Shown: positions 1 through 8,300, counted from the first letter of the stretch. The stretch: 16,656 bases of DNA from CAYRPO01 sp964426305 (GCA_964426305.1 CAYRPO010000020.1:1-16656), one strand, 5' to 3'. Program-made: numbers and translations. The notes: a model not told the origin generated them from the sequence alone.

Positions 1-99
1 ACGACGCTTGTAGTTGATGAATTCAGCCTGGACGCGCTGTAGGTCAGCCAACAGTTCGGCTTCTCGTTCGGTAGGTTGCTTCTTTGATGTTTTTGGCAT
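1..99 (-). CDS. grpE: GrpE, nucleotide exchange factor (N-terminal part only)
   Basis: The first 33 codons of a minus-strand gene that runs off the left edge. The visible protein begins MPKTSKK and ends with LLADLQRVQAEFINYKRR, which matches the start of the long GrpE helix (typical pattern LADLQRVQADFENYRKR). GrpE is the cytosolic nucleotide exchange factor that releases ADP from DnaK. The ATG at 97-99 is preceded by a good Shine-Dalgarno (AGGAG, 103-107 region), and the gene starts 8 nt after the hrcA stop, so it is translated from the same message as hrcA. The family assignment rests on a short but characteristic stretch plus the hrcA-grpE gene order. Confidence 0.85.
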   Translation of the reverse strand, partial: MPKTSKKQPTEREAELLADLQRVQAEFINYKRR

Positions 100-107
100 A
101 CTGTCTC

Positions 108-821
108 CTATAATACTTCTTCTAGCATGGCGCCAGCGTGACGCACCAAGCCCATGACTTGTCGATAGCTTTGGCGCGTCGGACCAACAACTCCTATGTA
201 ACTACTGTCGCTAAACGGACTGCGGAATTTACTGATGATCAGCGTGCAGCCACTGGTCTTGCCGATTGGGTTTTCTTGGCCAATATATACACTGAGTGGC
301 TCGTGTGGAGCAGCTTCGCGCAACCACGGCTCGAGATTGTCGAGTAGCGTTGCGACTTCGCGTACTGTATTGCCACTAGTAAACTCGGGTTGTCCAAACA
401 AGTTCGAAAGACCACTCATATATAGTTGATTGCCGATTGTTGCAATGCCTAGGTTGTGCGTCAGGTCGACCAGGCTGTCCACGGCCGATTTGATGGCTCG
501 CTCACTGACGCCAGCGCTACGAACCCGAGTATCGAGTGCCTTCGTGCTACGATCTGCCGTTGTTGGCTGTAGTGCACGAGCTTCTTGCTGCTCGTGTATG
601 CTGTTGACATAAAAACGGTAGCCCTTGTCGGTTGGGATGCGACCTGCGCTCGTATGAGGCTGTTCGATAAAGCCCATTTCTTCCAAACGCACCATCTCGG
701 CTCGTATAGTTGCGCTTGAAACACCGAACATTTGCGCCAACAATATAGAACCGACAGGTGCCGCGACTTCGGCGTACTGCTCAACAAGTGCATACAATAT
801 ACGTGTTTGACGATCAGTCAT
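108..821 (-). CDS. hrcA: HrcA heat-shock repressor, compact form
   Basis: Heat-inducible transcription repressor that binds CIRCE operators, normally with help from GroEL. Residues 1-75 are the winged-helix DNA-binding domain with the family signature SSATIRAEMVRLEEMGFIEQ followed by HTSAGRIPTDKGYRFYVN. The C-terminal part has the HrcA landmarks GLSNLFGQPEF (about 136-146), IGQENP and IGVVGPTRQSY. At 237 aa it is about 100 residues shorter than the usual ~340: the stretch between the winged helix and GLSNL is mostly missing, which in the family holds the inserted dimerisation domain and part of the GAF-like domain. The ATG at 819-821 has no Shine-Dalgarno and lies 4 nt from a -10-like TATAAC. 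A CIRCE-like element sits upstream, so autoregulation is expected. It is followed by grpE after 8 nt. Confidence 0.93.
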   Translation of the reverse strand: MTDRQTRILYALVEQYAEVAAPVGSILLAQMFGVSSATIRAEMVRLEEMGFIEQPHTSAGRIPTDKGYRFYVNSIHEQQEARALQPTTADRSTKALDTRVRSAGVSERAIKSAVDSLVDLTHNLGIATIGNQLYMSGLSNLFGQPEFTSGNTVREVATLLDNLEPWLREAAPHEPLSVYIGQENPIGKTSGCTLIISKFRSPFSDSSYIGVVGPTRQSYRQVMGLVRHAGAMLEEVL

Positions 822-825
822 AACT

Positions 826-853
826 GTTATAAGCCTAGCATTTTGGCACTCAA
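826..853 (-). promoter_or_regulatory. Predicted hrcA-grpE promoter
   Basis: On the minus strand, TTGAGT (848-853), a 16-nt spacer and TATAAC (826-831). The -10 ends 4 nt before the hrcA ATG, so the transcript would start at or next to the ATG. An alternative pair is TTTACA (855-860) and TAGGCT (832-837) with a 17-nt spacer. Either way the CIRCE arm overlaps the promoter. Confidence 0.5.
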
Positions 854-869
854 ATGTAAAGACTGCCAG
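843..869. promoter_or_regulatory. CIRCE-like HrcA operator
   Basis: Inverted repeat TTGGCACTC, 9-nt spacer, GACTGCCAG. The CIRCE consensus is TTAGCACTC-N9-GAGTGCTAA: the left arm matches 8 of 9 and the right arm 6 of 9, with the exact N9 spacing. It lies in the 51-bp gap upstream of hrcA and overlaps the predicted hrcA promoter, where a repressor would block transcription. Found by eye and not scored against a matrix, but position, spacing and the neighbouring gene all agree. Confidence 0.8.
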
Positions 870-872
870 TTT

Positions 873-1613
873 TTAACGTAGTACCCTTGTCAGATCATTG
901 AGTAGTTGTTCGGCATGGGCGCGTGCGGTTGCTTGTTTTGTTTCGGCAAATGTCCGAGCGATGATGCTTTCGTGCAACTCTTCAACTGTTTTGCGTAAAT
1001 CCCAGTTGATAATAAACTTGAAATACGACCGATCCAGCGCAACTTGAATTTCTTCTACGGCACTAATGAGTCGTCGCTGCTTTTCGGTAGGATCCATCAG
1101 GCCTCGACCATCTAGACGACGCATCCATTCGTCGAACGAGGGCGGTAATATAAAGACAGGGATTGTTGTGTCGCTATAGCTTTTTATGCTATCGCACCCT
1201 TGTATGTCTACATCAGTAATCGCAATCTGACGCGTTGTTGCTGCAGTACGTAGCTCTTGTAGGCTAATACCAGAGACCTGTTGTCTATGGATAATTGCTG
1301 CCTCTATGTAGGCTGTGCTGCGAAGCCCATACAAGAACTCTTGCTCACTCTTGAACCAATACTCCTCACCATTGCGCTCTGGGACGCCATTGTTGATGCG
1401 AGGTCGACGAGTTGTGTCGGAAACAAGAAATCGATACTTGCCCGTCATAATGAGATTTCTGATAATAGTGTTCCGTCCTGCGGCCGCAGGCGCCACGAGT
1501 AACACGAGTTGGGTTGTCTGTAATAAATCTAATATCTCAAGACTTGGCCGGTAATTCTTTAAAATTGCCTGAAACTCATGCAAGTGTTCAAGCGGTGATT
1601 CTGCAGTAAACAT
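873..1613 (-). CDS. Guanylate-kinase-like protein with degenerate P-loop
   Basis: 246 aa from the ATG at 1611-1613. Guanylate kinase (GMP + ATP to GDP + ADP) landmarks are clear: VSDTTRRPR (about 64-72, GMP-binding loop), GEEYWF (82-87), IEAAIIH, AITDVDIQG (131-139) and FILPPSFDEWMRRLDGRG (about 154-171). The nucleotide-binding P-loop is altered: where guanylate kinases have GPSGAGKST, this has APAAAGRNT (41-49), losing the first glycines and replacing the catalytic lysine with arginine. A 35-residue extension precedes the domain. It may bind GMP but is doubtful as a normal kinase. A GTG two codons upstream is possible, but a TATAGT box ends 7 nt before the ATG, favouring the ATG. hrcA follows after 51 bp. 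Confidence 0.8.
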   Translation of the reverse strand: MFTAESPLEHLHEFQAILKNYRPSLEILDLLQTTQLVLLVAPAAAGRNTIIRNLIMTGKYRFLVSDTTRRPRINNGVPERNGEEYWFKSEQEFLYGLRSTAYIEAAIIHRQQVSGISLQELRTAATTRQIAITDVDIQGCDSIKSYSDTTIPVFILPPSFDEWMRRLDGRGLMDPTEKQRRLISAVEEIQVALDRSYFKFIINWDLRKTVEELHESIIARTFAETKQATARAHAEQLLNDLTRVLR

Positions 1614-1620
1614 ACACACT

Positions 1621-1626
1621 ACTATA
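1621..1626 (-). promoter_or_regulatory. -10 box of the guanylate-kinase-like gene
   Basis: TATAGT on the minus strand, ending 7 nt before the ATG at 1613; the transcript would start within 1-2 nt of the ATG. No convincing -35 (TATGCC at 17 nt) and no Shine-Dalgarno. Confidence 0.4.
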
Positions 1627-1732
1627 ACGCATACAGACGCCGTGGCATATGTTAAGCCTGTCCGCGCTGTGGCGTACTTTGTAATCTACCTAGGGACACA
1701 TTTAACAAAAATGAGCGATCAACGCACCATGA

Positions 1733-1924
1733 TTACATAGTGCCTGGTCGGGAATCTTCAGCTTTCGATGAGGCGGTCGTAAACTTCTTTAGTCTACGAA
1801 AAATGGGCCGCACATATCGCGTAAACTCAGGCAGCTTGCTTGCCCCGAAGAGCAAAAACACAAGTGCAAAAATCACGAGCAAATCCGGTATGCCAATCTC
1901 AAAAATGTCTGCGAATAAAGCCAT
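1733..1924 (-). CDS. tatA: Sec-independent translocase subunit TatA/TatE family
   Basis: A 63-aa protein with one membrane segment (about 11-28) followed by the family's FGASKLPEF hinge and an amphipathic basic helix (RRLKKF) with a short charged tail. TatA forms the protein-conducting part of the twin-arginine translocation system in the cytoplasmic membrane and works with TatC, which is not in this window. The ATG is preceded by a full AGGAGG. It lies 32 nt downstream of lepA on the same strand, so it is probably co-transcribed with it. TatA, TatB and TatE are hard to separate on a sequence this short. Confidence 0.85.
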   Translation of the reverse strand: MALFADIFEIGIPDLLVIFALVFLLFGASKLPEFTRYVRPIFRRLKKFTTASSKAEDSRPGTM

Positions 1925-1956
1925 ATGCCTCCTGTCTTTTTTAGTGCTCCATTGTT

Positions 1957-3729
1957 TTAATCACGTTTGAGAAGCACCGTGAAGGCCTCGGCAGGTATGT
2001 CAACTTTTCCGAAACGCTTCATACGTTTTTTGCCTTTAGCCTGTTTTGCGAGCACTTTTTTCTTGCGCGACACATCCCCTCCGTACAGGCCAGTCGTCAC
2101 ATCTTTACGATATGCGCTCAAGTCTTCACGGGCTATAAATCGTGCACCGATAGCAGCCTGCAAAGCTACTTGGAAATTCTGCCGAGGAATGATCGCTTTT
2201 AATTTCGCAACAGTTTCACGGCCTAAGGTGTTGGCTTCGCTCCGATGCACCATCAGACTCAGTGCGTCAACGCGCTCACCGGCCACATAAAAGTCAACCT
2301 TGACAAGATCTTCGGGCCGATATGCATCGAGCTCATAATTGAACGAGCCGTAACCGCTTGTGATGCTTTTTAGTTGATCATAAAAATCTGTTAACAGATT
2401 AGCGAGTGGCGCTTCAAAACTCACAACTGCCCGATCTTCGACGTAGCTCAAGTTTTTATGGAGGCCACGCTTGTTGGATATCAGCTGAATGACCGCCCCG
2501 ACATATGCATTTGGTACGATAATCTCGCCCTTGATCCATGGTTCACGAATTTGGGTAATTTTTGCCGGATCCGGTAGGTCTGCTGCGCTTTTTATGTCAA
2601 TTTCCTCGCCGCTATTGAGCGTGATCTGATAATCGGTAGATGGATTCGTTACAACAAGATCAAGATCGTATTCACGTTCGAGTCGTTCTCGCACAATATC
2701 CATATGCAGTAATCCCAAAAAGCCAATTCGCACCCCAAAACCAAGGACCGGTGAGTTTTCGGGGGCAAATTGCAACGCTGAATCACTTAGGCTGAGTTTT
2801 TCGATTGCGTCTTTTAGGTCTTGGTATTGTTCGTTGGATTCGGGGAAAAACCCTGCATACACAAACGGCTTAATGTCTTTATATCCAGGTAGTGCCTTTG
2901 TTGACGAGGCTTGCGCGAGCGTTACCGTGTCGCCTACTTTTGCGTCACGCGTAGTTTTGAGGTTCGTCACGATATATCCGATCTCGCCGGCCTCAAGACT
3001 GGCACGTGGAGTCATGTCAGGCGTCAGGGCTCCCACTTCCAGTGCAATCCCGACAGCGTCCGTTGCAATCATACGAATCGGAGCGTTTTTGGCGATCGAA
3101 CCATCAAAGATGCGAACATACAATATAACCCCTCTGTAATCATCGTAGTAGCTGTCAAAAATCAAAGCGCGCGTCTCTTGGTATACTGAACTTTTTGGCG
3201 CAGGAACGTCCTCAACAATACGTTCCAATACATCTTCGACCCCGAAACCTGTCTTTGCAGATATGTGCAAAATGTCTGCTGGGTCGCAACCAAGCAAACT
3301 GACAACCTCAGCACCGACCCTATGCACATCAGCCGCTGGTAAGTCGATCTTATTGAGAATTGGAATTATTTTGAGGTCGGCGGCCATAGCCAAGTATACG
3401 TTTGCGAGCGTCTGAGCCTGAATGCCTTGGCTGGCATCTACGATCAGCAATGCACCCTCGCAAGCCTCTAGACTACGCGATACTTCGTAGCTAAAGTCCA
3501 CGTGTCCTGGTGTATCGATGAGATTCAGTTCATAGCCTTTATATTCCATGCGCACTGGAGCAAGTTTGATGGTAATACCTTTCTCGCGCTCTAGATCCAT
3601 GCGGTCCAAGAGCTGGGCCTTCATGTTGCGTTTTTCAACCGTACCCGTCATCTCCAGTAAGCGGTCAGCCAGCGTGGATTTTCCGTGATCAATATGGGCT
3701 ATAATGCAAAAATTTCGAATATGATCCAT
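1957..3729 (-). CDS. lepA: Elongation factor 4 (LepA), ribosomal GTPase
   Basis: 590 aa, normal length for the family. GTPase motifs are all present near the N-terminus: AHIDHGKST (G1, about 11-19), EKGITIK (G2), DTPGH (G3), NKID (G4) and SAKTG (G5). The LepA-specific C-terminal domain ends with the basic stretch SRKKKVLAKQAKGKKRMKR. EF4 binds ribosomes and affects elongation and biogenesis under stress; it is cytosolic and partly membrane-associated. The start codon (3727-3729) has no Shine-Dalgarno, but a consensus TATAAT lies 11 nt upstream, in the short gap after murJ. tatA follows. Confidence 0.97.
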   Translation of the reverse strand: MDHIRNFCIIAHIDHGKSTLADRLLEMTGTVEKRNMKAQLLDRMDLEREKGITIKLAPVRMEYKGYELNLIDTPGHVDFSYEVSRSLEACEGALLIVDASQGIQAQTLANVYLAMAADLKIIPILNKIDLPAADVHRVGAEVVSLLGCDPADILHISAKTGFGVEDVLERIVEDVPAPKSSVYQETRALIFDSYYDDYRGVILYVRIFDGSIAKNAPIRMIATDAVGIALEVGALTPDMTPRASLEAGEIGYIVTNLKTTRDAKVGDTVTLAQASSTKALPGYKDIKPFVYAGFFPESNEQYQDLKDAIEKLSLSDSALQFAPENSPVLGFGVRIGFLGLLHMDIVRERLEREYDLDLVVTNPSTDYQITLNSGEEIDIKSAADLPDPAKITQIREPWIKGEIIVPNAYVGAVIQLISNKRGLHKNLSYVEDRAVVSFEAPLANLLTDFYDQLKSITSGYGSFNYELDAYRPEDLVKVDFYVAGERVDALSLMVHRSEANTLGRETVAKLKAIIPRQNFQVALQAAIGARFIAREDLSAYRKDVTTGLYGGDVSRKKKVLAKQAKGKKRMKRFGKVDIPAEAFTVLLKRD

Positions 3730-3740
3730 AGTAGGTTTTT

Positions 3741-3746
3741 ATTATA
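3741..3746 (-). promoter_or_regulatory. -10 box of lepA
   Basis: Perfect TATAAT on the minus strand, 11 nt before the lepA ATG, inside the 33-nt murJ-lepA gap. The predicted leader is about 5 nt. The best -35 is weak (TTCAGT, 18-nt spacer). Confidence 0.5.
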
Positions 3747-3762
3747 GCAGAGCTTACCTCTG

Positions 3763-5337
3763 TTACTGAATTCTCACCGGAATCATAACAATTCGCCGCA
3801 CCCGCTCAACAACTGCTTTTGCTTCGGCAAGGCCAAACAAAAACGAAACCAGCAAATGCACTAGAAGAGTTACGCCAGCAATCAGCGACAACTTCACGAT
3901 CAGTACCGAGCCTTTGTCGGACTGCGTTAACGGCAAGAGCCGCACCATAATCAGCGCAGCAATTGCACTAAAACCTGTTACCGAAAAAATCTGACCAATA
4001 TTTGTTACGAATCCAGGCGTAAATAATTTACGATCGCGCCGCAAAATAACAGCAACAAGTATCAGTACTTCTGTAACCGCAACAATGCCTTGAGCCAATG
4101 CTAAACCAACAACTCCGTATGCCGATGGTTTTGACAGATTGTATGCCAAAACAACATTGAGTAAAATGACAAACAAAGACACATATAACGGTGTTCGTGT
4201 ATCTTTGTGTGCATAAAAATATCGTGAGATTATGGTATATATGATCCTGAAAAATATGGCTATACATAAAAAGCCAAAAATTGTCGCGATTTCGCGGCTA
4301 CTCTGAGCAAAGATCATACGCGCCAAATAGGCGCGCGCAAAAAATGCCACTACAACAACCGGCGCAGCAATCCAGATCATAGTTTGCAATACGCGCACAA
4401 AATCACGCCGAAATAAGTCAACTCGACCCTGTGCCAAACGATCGGTCAATCGCGGAAAGGCAGCGGTCGATATGGCAGTGCCAATAAGCGAGATTGGTGC
4501 GTTATGTAAAATTAATGCGCTCTCGTACCATGTCACCGCCCCAATTTGCAGATTTGAGGCAAAGCGTGTTTCAGCAATACTGTTGATGTAGTCTATGCCC
4601 TGGTCCACGGAACGGGCCGGCAAAACTGTGAGGACTTCACGGAAACTTTTATTTTTATAATCAATGGTAGGTCTGTAGCGAAACCCAAGACCAACCATTC
4701 CAAGCGCAACAACCAGCAGTTGTAAAACAGCGCCAAATGCAACACCCAATCCAAGACCAACGATCCCAATTGTATCGCGGAACACATAGATACTGAGGAT
4801 AATTGCGCCATTATAAAACAATGGTGCAATAGCAAAGAAGAAAAACCGACCAACCGACTGTTGCACAGTACTCAGTACTGTTGATATAGCAAATATAAAA
4901 ATGTTAACCGTCACGATGCGCATGATTGCGACCGACAACTCCAGCTGCTCGGGTGTAAAGCCAGGAGCTACAATGTACCGCATAAGCGGCTCGGCAAAAA
5001 TAATCAGCAGTACAGAAGCGGCCATAGCCACGATCGCCAGTGCGTTCAGTACATAACTAGCAACATCCCACGCAGACTGGCGGCTTTTGACGAGCCGCTC
5101 GCTCAGGATAGGCAAGAAGGCAACTCCCAGCGCACCGGATGCGAGCGTAAAAAACACTAGGTCAGGAATCTTGAATGCGGCAAAGTATGCATCTGATTCT
5201 ATGTTATAGAAGTTCGCATTGATAAGCTTGGTACGGACGATACCAAGCAACGTGCTAATCAGAGACGTCCCTGCAAGCAATGCGGCAGCCGATACGAGAC
5301 TAACTCTGCTGTTGGCGCGTTTGAGCAATCGATTCAT
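3763..5337 (-). CDS. murJ: MurJ-like lipid II flippase
   Basis: 524 aa, highly hydrophobic, about 12-14 membrane segments. The N-terminal pattern (GTSLISTLLGIVRTKLI, then SDAYFAAFKIPDLVFFTLASGALGVAFLPI) is the MurJ/MviN signature within the MOP exporter superfamily. It moves the lipid-linked peptidoglycan precursor lipid II across the cytoplasmic membrane, so this cell makes peptidoglycan. The ATG at 5335-5337 follows a TATAAT by 21 nt, with no clear Shine-Dalgarno. It lies 70 nt after ftsH and 33 nt before lepA on the same strand. Confidence 0.93.
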   Translation of the reverse strand: MNRLLKRANSRVSLVSAAALLAGTSLISTLLGIVRTKLINANFYNIESDAYFAAFKIPDLVFFTLASGALGVAFLPILSERLVKSRQSAWDVASYVLNALAIVAMAASVLLIIFAEPLMRYIVAPGFTPEQLELSVAIMRIVTVNIFIFAISTVLSTVQQSVGRFFFFAIAPLFYNGAIILSIYVFRDTIGIVGLGLGVAFGAVLQLLVVALGMVGLGFRYRPTIDYKNKSFREVLTVLPARSVDQGIDYINSIAETRFASNLQIGAVTWYESALILHNAPISLIGTAISTAAFPRLTDRLAQGRVDLFRRDFVRVLQTMIWIAAPVVVVAFFARAYLARMIFAQSSREIATIFGFLCIAIFFRIIYTIISRYFYAHKDTRTPLYVSLFVILLNVVLAYNLSKPSAYGVVGLALAQGIVAVTEVLILVAVILRRDRKLFTPGFVTNIGQIFSVTGFSAIAALIMVRLLPLTQSDKGSVLIVKLSLIAGVTLLVHLLVSFLFGLAEAKAVVERVRRIVMIPVRIQ

Positions 5338-5358
5338 ATATTTGTTATGTCTTGCTTC

Positions 5359-5364
5359 ATTATA
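5359..5364 (-). promoter_or_regulatory. -10 box of murJ
   Basis: TATAAT on the minus strand in the ftsH-murJ gap, within TGGTATATAAT, which can also be read as an extended -10 (TGG before TATATA). Predicted leader about 14 nt. No good -35 seen. Confidence 0.45.
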
Positions 5365-5407
5365 TACCAGCCCACTCGTGCAACGTACACCTGTCTGTTA
5401 TGTTGCC

Positions 5408-7276
5408 CTAATATAGAGCGGCTTCTTTTGGCAATTTCGTGCCCGTCAAAATCTTTGCGACTTCTTCTGCTTCAACTGTTTCCTTTTCAAGGAGTGCGTC
5501 CTTGAGCGCGGTGAGGAACTTCATATTAGCCTTGATCACAGACCGCGCACGAGATGCGGCTTCTGTAATCAGCGCTTCTACCTCACTGTCAATAATCTTC
5601 GCTGTTTCTTCGGAATATGTACGCTCGTGCATCATGCGGTCCATCATCATACCTTCCTCGACATGAAAGACTTGATCGCGAAGTGTTTTACCCATGCCTT
5701 GATTTACGATCATTTCCCGCGCGAGTTCGGCAGCCTTTTGTAGATCACTACCAGCGCCAGTCGTCACACGGTCGACACCGTACACAATCTCTTCAGCGAT
5801 TCGCCCTCCGAGCATGCGAGCGAGTACATCTTTATACTCGATGATACTGTGGTAACTTTTGTCTTCTGGTGGGATAAACCATGTTACACCACCGGTGCCA
5901 CCCCTCGGTATAATCGTAACTTTATGCACAACATCACTGTCTGGTAAAACCTGACCGACAACAGCATGACCGGCCTCGTGATATGCGGTCAACTCTTTTT
6001 CGTGATCATTCATAACTTTTCCCTTACGCTCTGGGCCAATAGCTACTTTTTCAAAGGCCTCCGTAACATCACGAGAGATAATCTCGGTACGATTCGCTCG
6101 CGCTGCAATAATTGCAGCCTCATTGGCAATGTTTGCCAGATCTGCACCACTGGAGCCAGCTGTTTTTGCGGCCAGGGCGTCCAAATCAACACTCTTCGCG
6201 AGTGGTTTCTTTTCAAAATGAACTTTTAGGATTGCGAGACGATCTTTTCGATCAGGCAAACCAATCTGCACACGACGATCAAAACGACCCGGGCGCAACA
6301 ATGCCGGATCAAGAACATCCATGCGGTTGGTTGCTGCCAATATGATGACATTCTGACCTTGCTCAAACCCATCCATCTCAACAAGTATCTGGTTCAATGT
6401 CTGTTCACGCTCATCGTGGCCACCACCCATGCCACTGCCACGACGGCGGCCAACTGCATCAATTTCGTCGATGAATATTATGCATGGCGCGTTCTTTTTT
6501 GCTTTATCAAACAAATCGCGCACTCGGCTTGCTCCGACACCTACAAACATCTCCACAAATTCGGAACCAGAGATACTAAAAAATGGCACATTCGCTTCAC
6601 CAGCAACAGCACGCGCGAGCATAGTCTTGCCCGTACCAGGAGGGCCAACTAACAAGACACCCTTTGGTATACGCGCCCCGACATCTAGAAACTTCTTTGG
6701 AAACTTCAAAAATTCGACGACTTCCTCGAGGTCTTGTTTTGCTTCATTGTTTCCGGCAACTTCATCGAATTTGACCTTTTCTTTGTCGCCACCATACAAC
6801 TTGGCACTACTTTTGCCAAAACCAAGTGCCTGATTGCCCTGGCCTTGAGCCGAACGCAACATAAATACAAGCACACCAACGATAATCAAAACAGGCAACA
6901 AATTTATGAGCAACGCCGTCCATGTTGCTCCGGTATTTGACTCTGGCTTAATGTCAACAACGACATCTCTATTCGTCACACCACCAGCACCAAATATAGA
7001 GGATACTGACTCTTTTCGCGTTGTTTGCGTTGGTTTGTCGTTGCCCTTTTCGGTCACTTCGATTGTATCTCCCGAAACGGTCAGCTTCGACACCTCACCG
7101 CCGTTGGCACGATTGATCACATCGCTATATGGGACTTTTGTGAGCTTTTCTGATTGTCCGCTACCAAGCAAAAATATCAATGCAAACAGAGCAACTATGA
7201 CAATAAAGCCGATATTCTTAAACAATTTTCGGCGGTCGTTCTGTGGCTTCTTCTTCGATTTGGGCTTTTTCTCCAT
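5408..7276 (-). CDS. ftsH: ATP-dependent zinc metalloprotease FtsH
   Basis: 622 aa, the usual length. Order: basic N-terminus; TM1 (about 22-42); extracytoplasmic segment; TM2 (about 118-141); AAA+ domain with Walker A GPPGTGKT, Walker B IIFIDEID and the second region of homology ending LLRPGRFDRR; then the peptidase domain with zinc motif HEAGH and a downstream acidic residue near TTGAGSDL. It forms a hexamer in the cytoplasmic membrane that degrades damaged membrane proteins and some regulators. The ATG at 7274-7276 lacks a Shine-Dalgarno; a TATAAT ends 8 nt upstream and overlaps the tilS stop codon. Confidence 0.98.
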   Translation of the reverse strand: MEKKPKSKKKPQNDRRKLFKNIGFIVIVALFALIFLLGSGQSEKLTKVPYSDVINRANGGEVSKLTVSGDTIEVTEKGNDKPTQTTRKESVSSIFGAGGVTNRDVVVDIKPESNTGATWTALLINLLPVLIIVGVLVFMLRSAQGQGNQALGFGKSSAKLYGGDKEKVKFDEVAGNNEAKQDLEEVVEFLKFPKKFLDVGARIPKGVLLVGPPGTGKTMLARAVAGEANVPFFSISGSEFVEMFVGVGASRVRDLFDKAKKNAPCIIFIDEIDAVGRRRGSGMGGGHDEREQTLNQILVEMDGFEQGQNVIILAATNRMDVLDPALLRPGRFDRRVQIGLPDRKDRLAILKVHFEKKPLAKSVDLDALAAKTAGSSGADLANIANEAAIIAARANRTEIISRDVTEAFEKVAIGPERKGKVMNDHEKELTAYHEAGHAVVGQVLPDSDVVHKVTIIPRGGTGGVTWFIPPEDKSYHSIIEYKDVLARMLGGRIAEEIVYGVDRVTTGAGSDLQKAAELAREMIVNQGMGKTLRDQVFHVEEGMMMDRMMHERTYSEETAKIIDSEVEALITEAASRARSVIKANMKFLTALKDALLEKETVEAEEVAKILTGTKLPKEAALY

Positions 7277-7284
7277 AGCTTGAG

Positions 7285-7290
7285 ATTATA
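7285..7290 (-). promoter_or_regulatory. -10 box of ftsH overlapping the tilS stop
   Basis: Perfect TATAAT on the minus strand; the tilS TAA (7286-7288) lies inside it. It ends 8 nt before the ftsH ATG, so the predicted transcript has a leader of 0-2 nt. No clear -35 (TAGCCA at 17 nt). Confidence 0.5.
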
Positions 7291-8251
7291 CGGCTTTTTT
7301 ACTAGATTGGCTACCTTTTGCAACAGATAAAAAACGCGCTGAGCGCTTATTGAGCATAACTTGTACTCCTGCCGCCTGAACAACTTTACCATGAGGCAAC
7401 ACCTTAATTGCGACAACTAGGCGCTCAACAGTTCGTCTGTCTATATCCACCGCACCAGTGCTGCGCAGTAGACTCACGACGACTTCACGGGCTACAGCAT
7501 GCGGCAGTAGGCGAAACCAGCTACGGCTCAATACAGGCTGGCCTTTGTGTAGCCCTCGTCGCAGCATCTGCGCTAGCTCATTATCGAGACGCTGGTTTAT
7601 CTGTTCAGCAATCTGCAGATGCTCTAACCACTGCCGCCGCTGCTCATCGGATAAGTTTGCGACGACCGCATGACGCACATGGTTACGTGTGTATGACTGG
7701 TCTTTGTTGGTATCATCTTCGCGCCATAACAAACCCTGATTGGTGGCATGCATGATCATCTCTTTTTTTGTCACAGTGAGCAGAGGACGAAGTATGTCTG
7801 GCCGATTACGCAGCGACGTCAGACCATTACGACCCGTGCCGCGCAAGAGGTTCAGTATACTTGTTTCGATCAGGTCGTCCTGATGATGTCCAGTAATTAT
7901 AGCCTGGGCGTTATACTGCTGCTGTACAGTTCTTAGAAAGGCATATCGCTTTTCGCGAGCCAACGCTTCACTTGCACCCTGACCCAGTTCGAAGCGAATT
8001 GATTCATATGGTAAACCATATTCCTTCGCCAGATTCTGCACAAAAACAGCATCCTCGCTTGAATCCGGACGAATACCGTGGTCAACGTGCGCAACGATCA
8101 AGCGCATATCGTTACGCCCTGCATACTGCGTTACCAATATAGACAGCAATACAACTGAATCAACACCGCCAGACACGGCAACGACATAGGTACCAGGAGG
8201 CAATGCTCGTAACTGATTTGTAATCATGTTCTTAATTTTCTTCCAGCGCAA
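7286..8251 (-). CDS. tilS: tRNA(Ile)-lysidine synthase TilS
   Basis: 321 aa. The N-terminal PP-loop ATPase has the signature VVAVSGGVDSVVLL (about 23-36), then VAHVDHGIRPDSSEDA and ITGHHQDDLIETSILNLLRGTG, all typical of TilS. It joins lysine to C34 of tRNA-Ile(CAU), changing its reading from AUG to AUA. I chose the TTG at 8249-8251: it has AGGAG 5 nt upstream, while the next ATG (codon 9) has only a weak purine run. A CAU-anticodon tRNA gene lies upstream on the same strand. ftsH follows 9 nt later. Confidence 0.93.
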   Translation of the reverse strand: MRWKKIKNMITNQLRALPPGTYVVAVSGGVDSVVLLSILVTQYAGRNDMRLIVAHVDHGIRPDSSEDAVFVQNLAKEYGLPYESIRFELGQGASEALAREKRYAFLRTVQQQYNAQAIITGHHQDDLIETSILNLLRGTGRNGLTSLRNRPDILRPLLTVTKKEMIMHATNQGLLWREDDTNKDQSYTRNHVRHAVVANLSDEQRRQWLEHLQIAEQINQRLDNELAQMLRRGLHKGQPVLSRSWFRLLPHAVAREVVVSLLRSTGAVDIDRRTVERLVVAIKVLPHGKVVQAAGVQVMLNKRSARFLSVAKGSQSSKKAV

Positions 8252-8267
8252 CAGGACTCCTGTCCTG
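8252..8267 (-). promoter_or_regulatory. Hairpin holding the tilS Shine-Dalgarno
   Basis: In the mRNA, CAGGAC, loop AGGA, GTCCTG: a 6-bp stem directly before the TTG start, with the Shine-Dalgarno AGGAG in the loop and first stem base. A competing helix (CTGTC/GACAG, 5 bp) just upstream shares the GACAG bases, so two mutually exclusive folds are possible. Confidence 0.4.
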
Positions 8268-8300
8268 CCGACAGTTCCTTTCGTCTACATATCATTTTGC

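Noticed and set aside
1620..1732. Terminator after tatA
   Set aside because: Only a short ACGCC/GGCGT pairing with a long loop and no U-run; not supportable.
6359..6833. Plus-strand ORFs of 97 and 134 codons inside ftsH
   Set aside because: Complementary-strand shadows of the conserved AAA+ region of ftsH.
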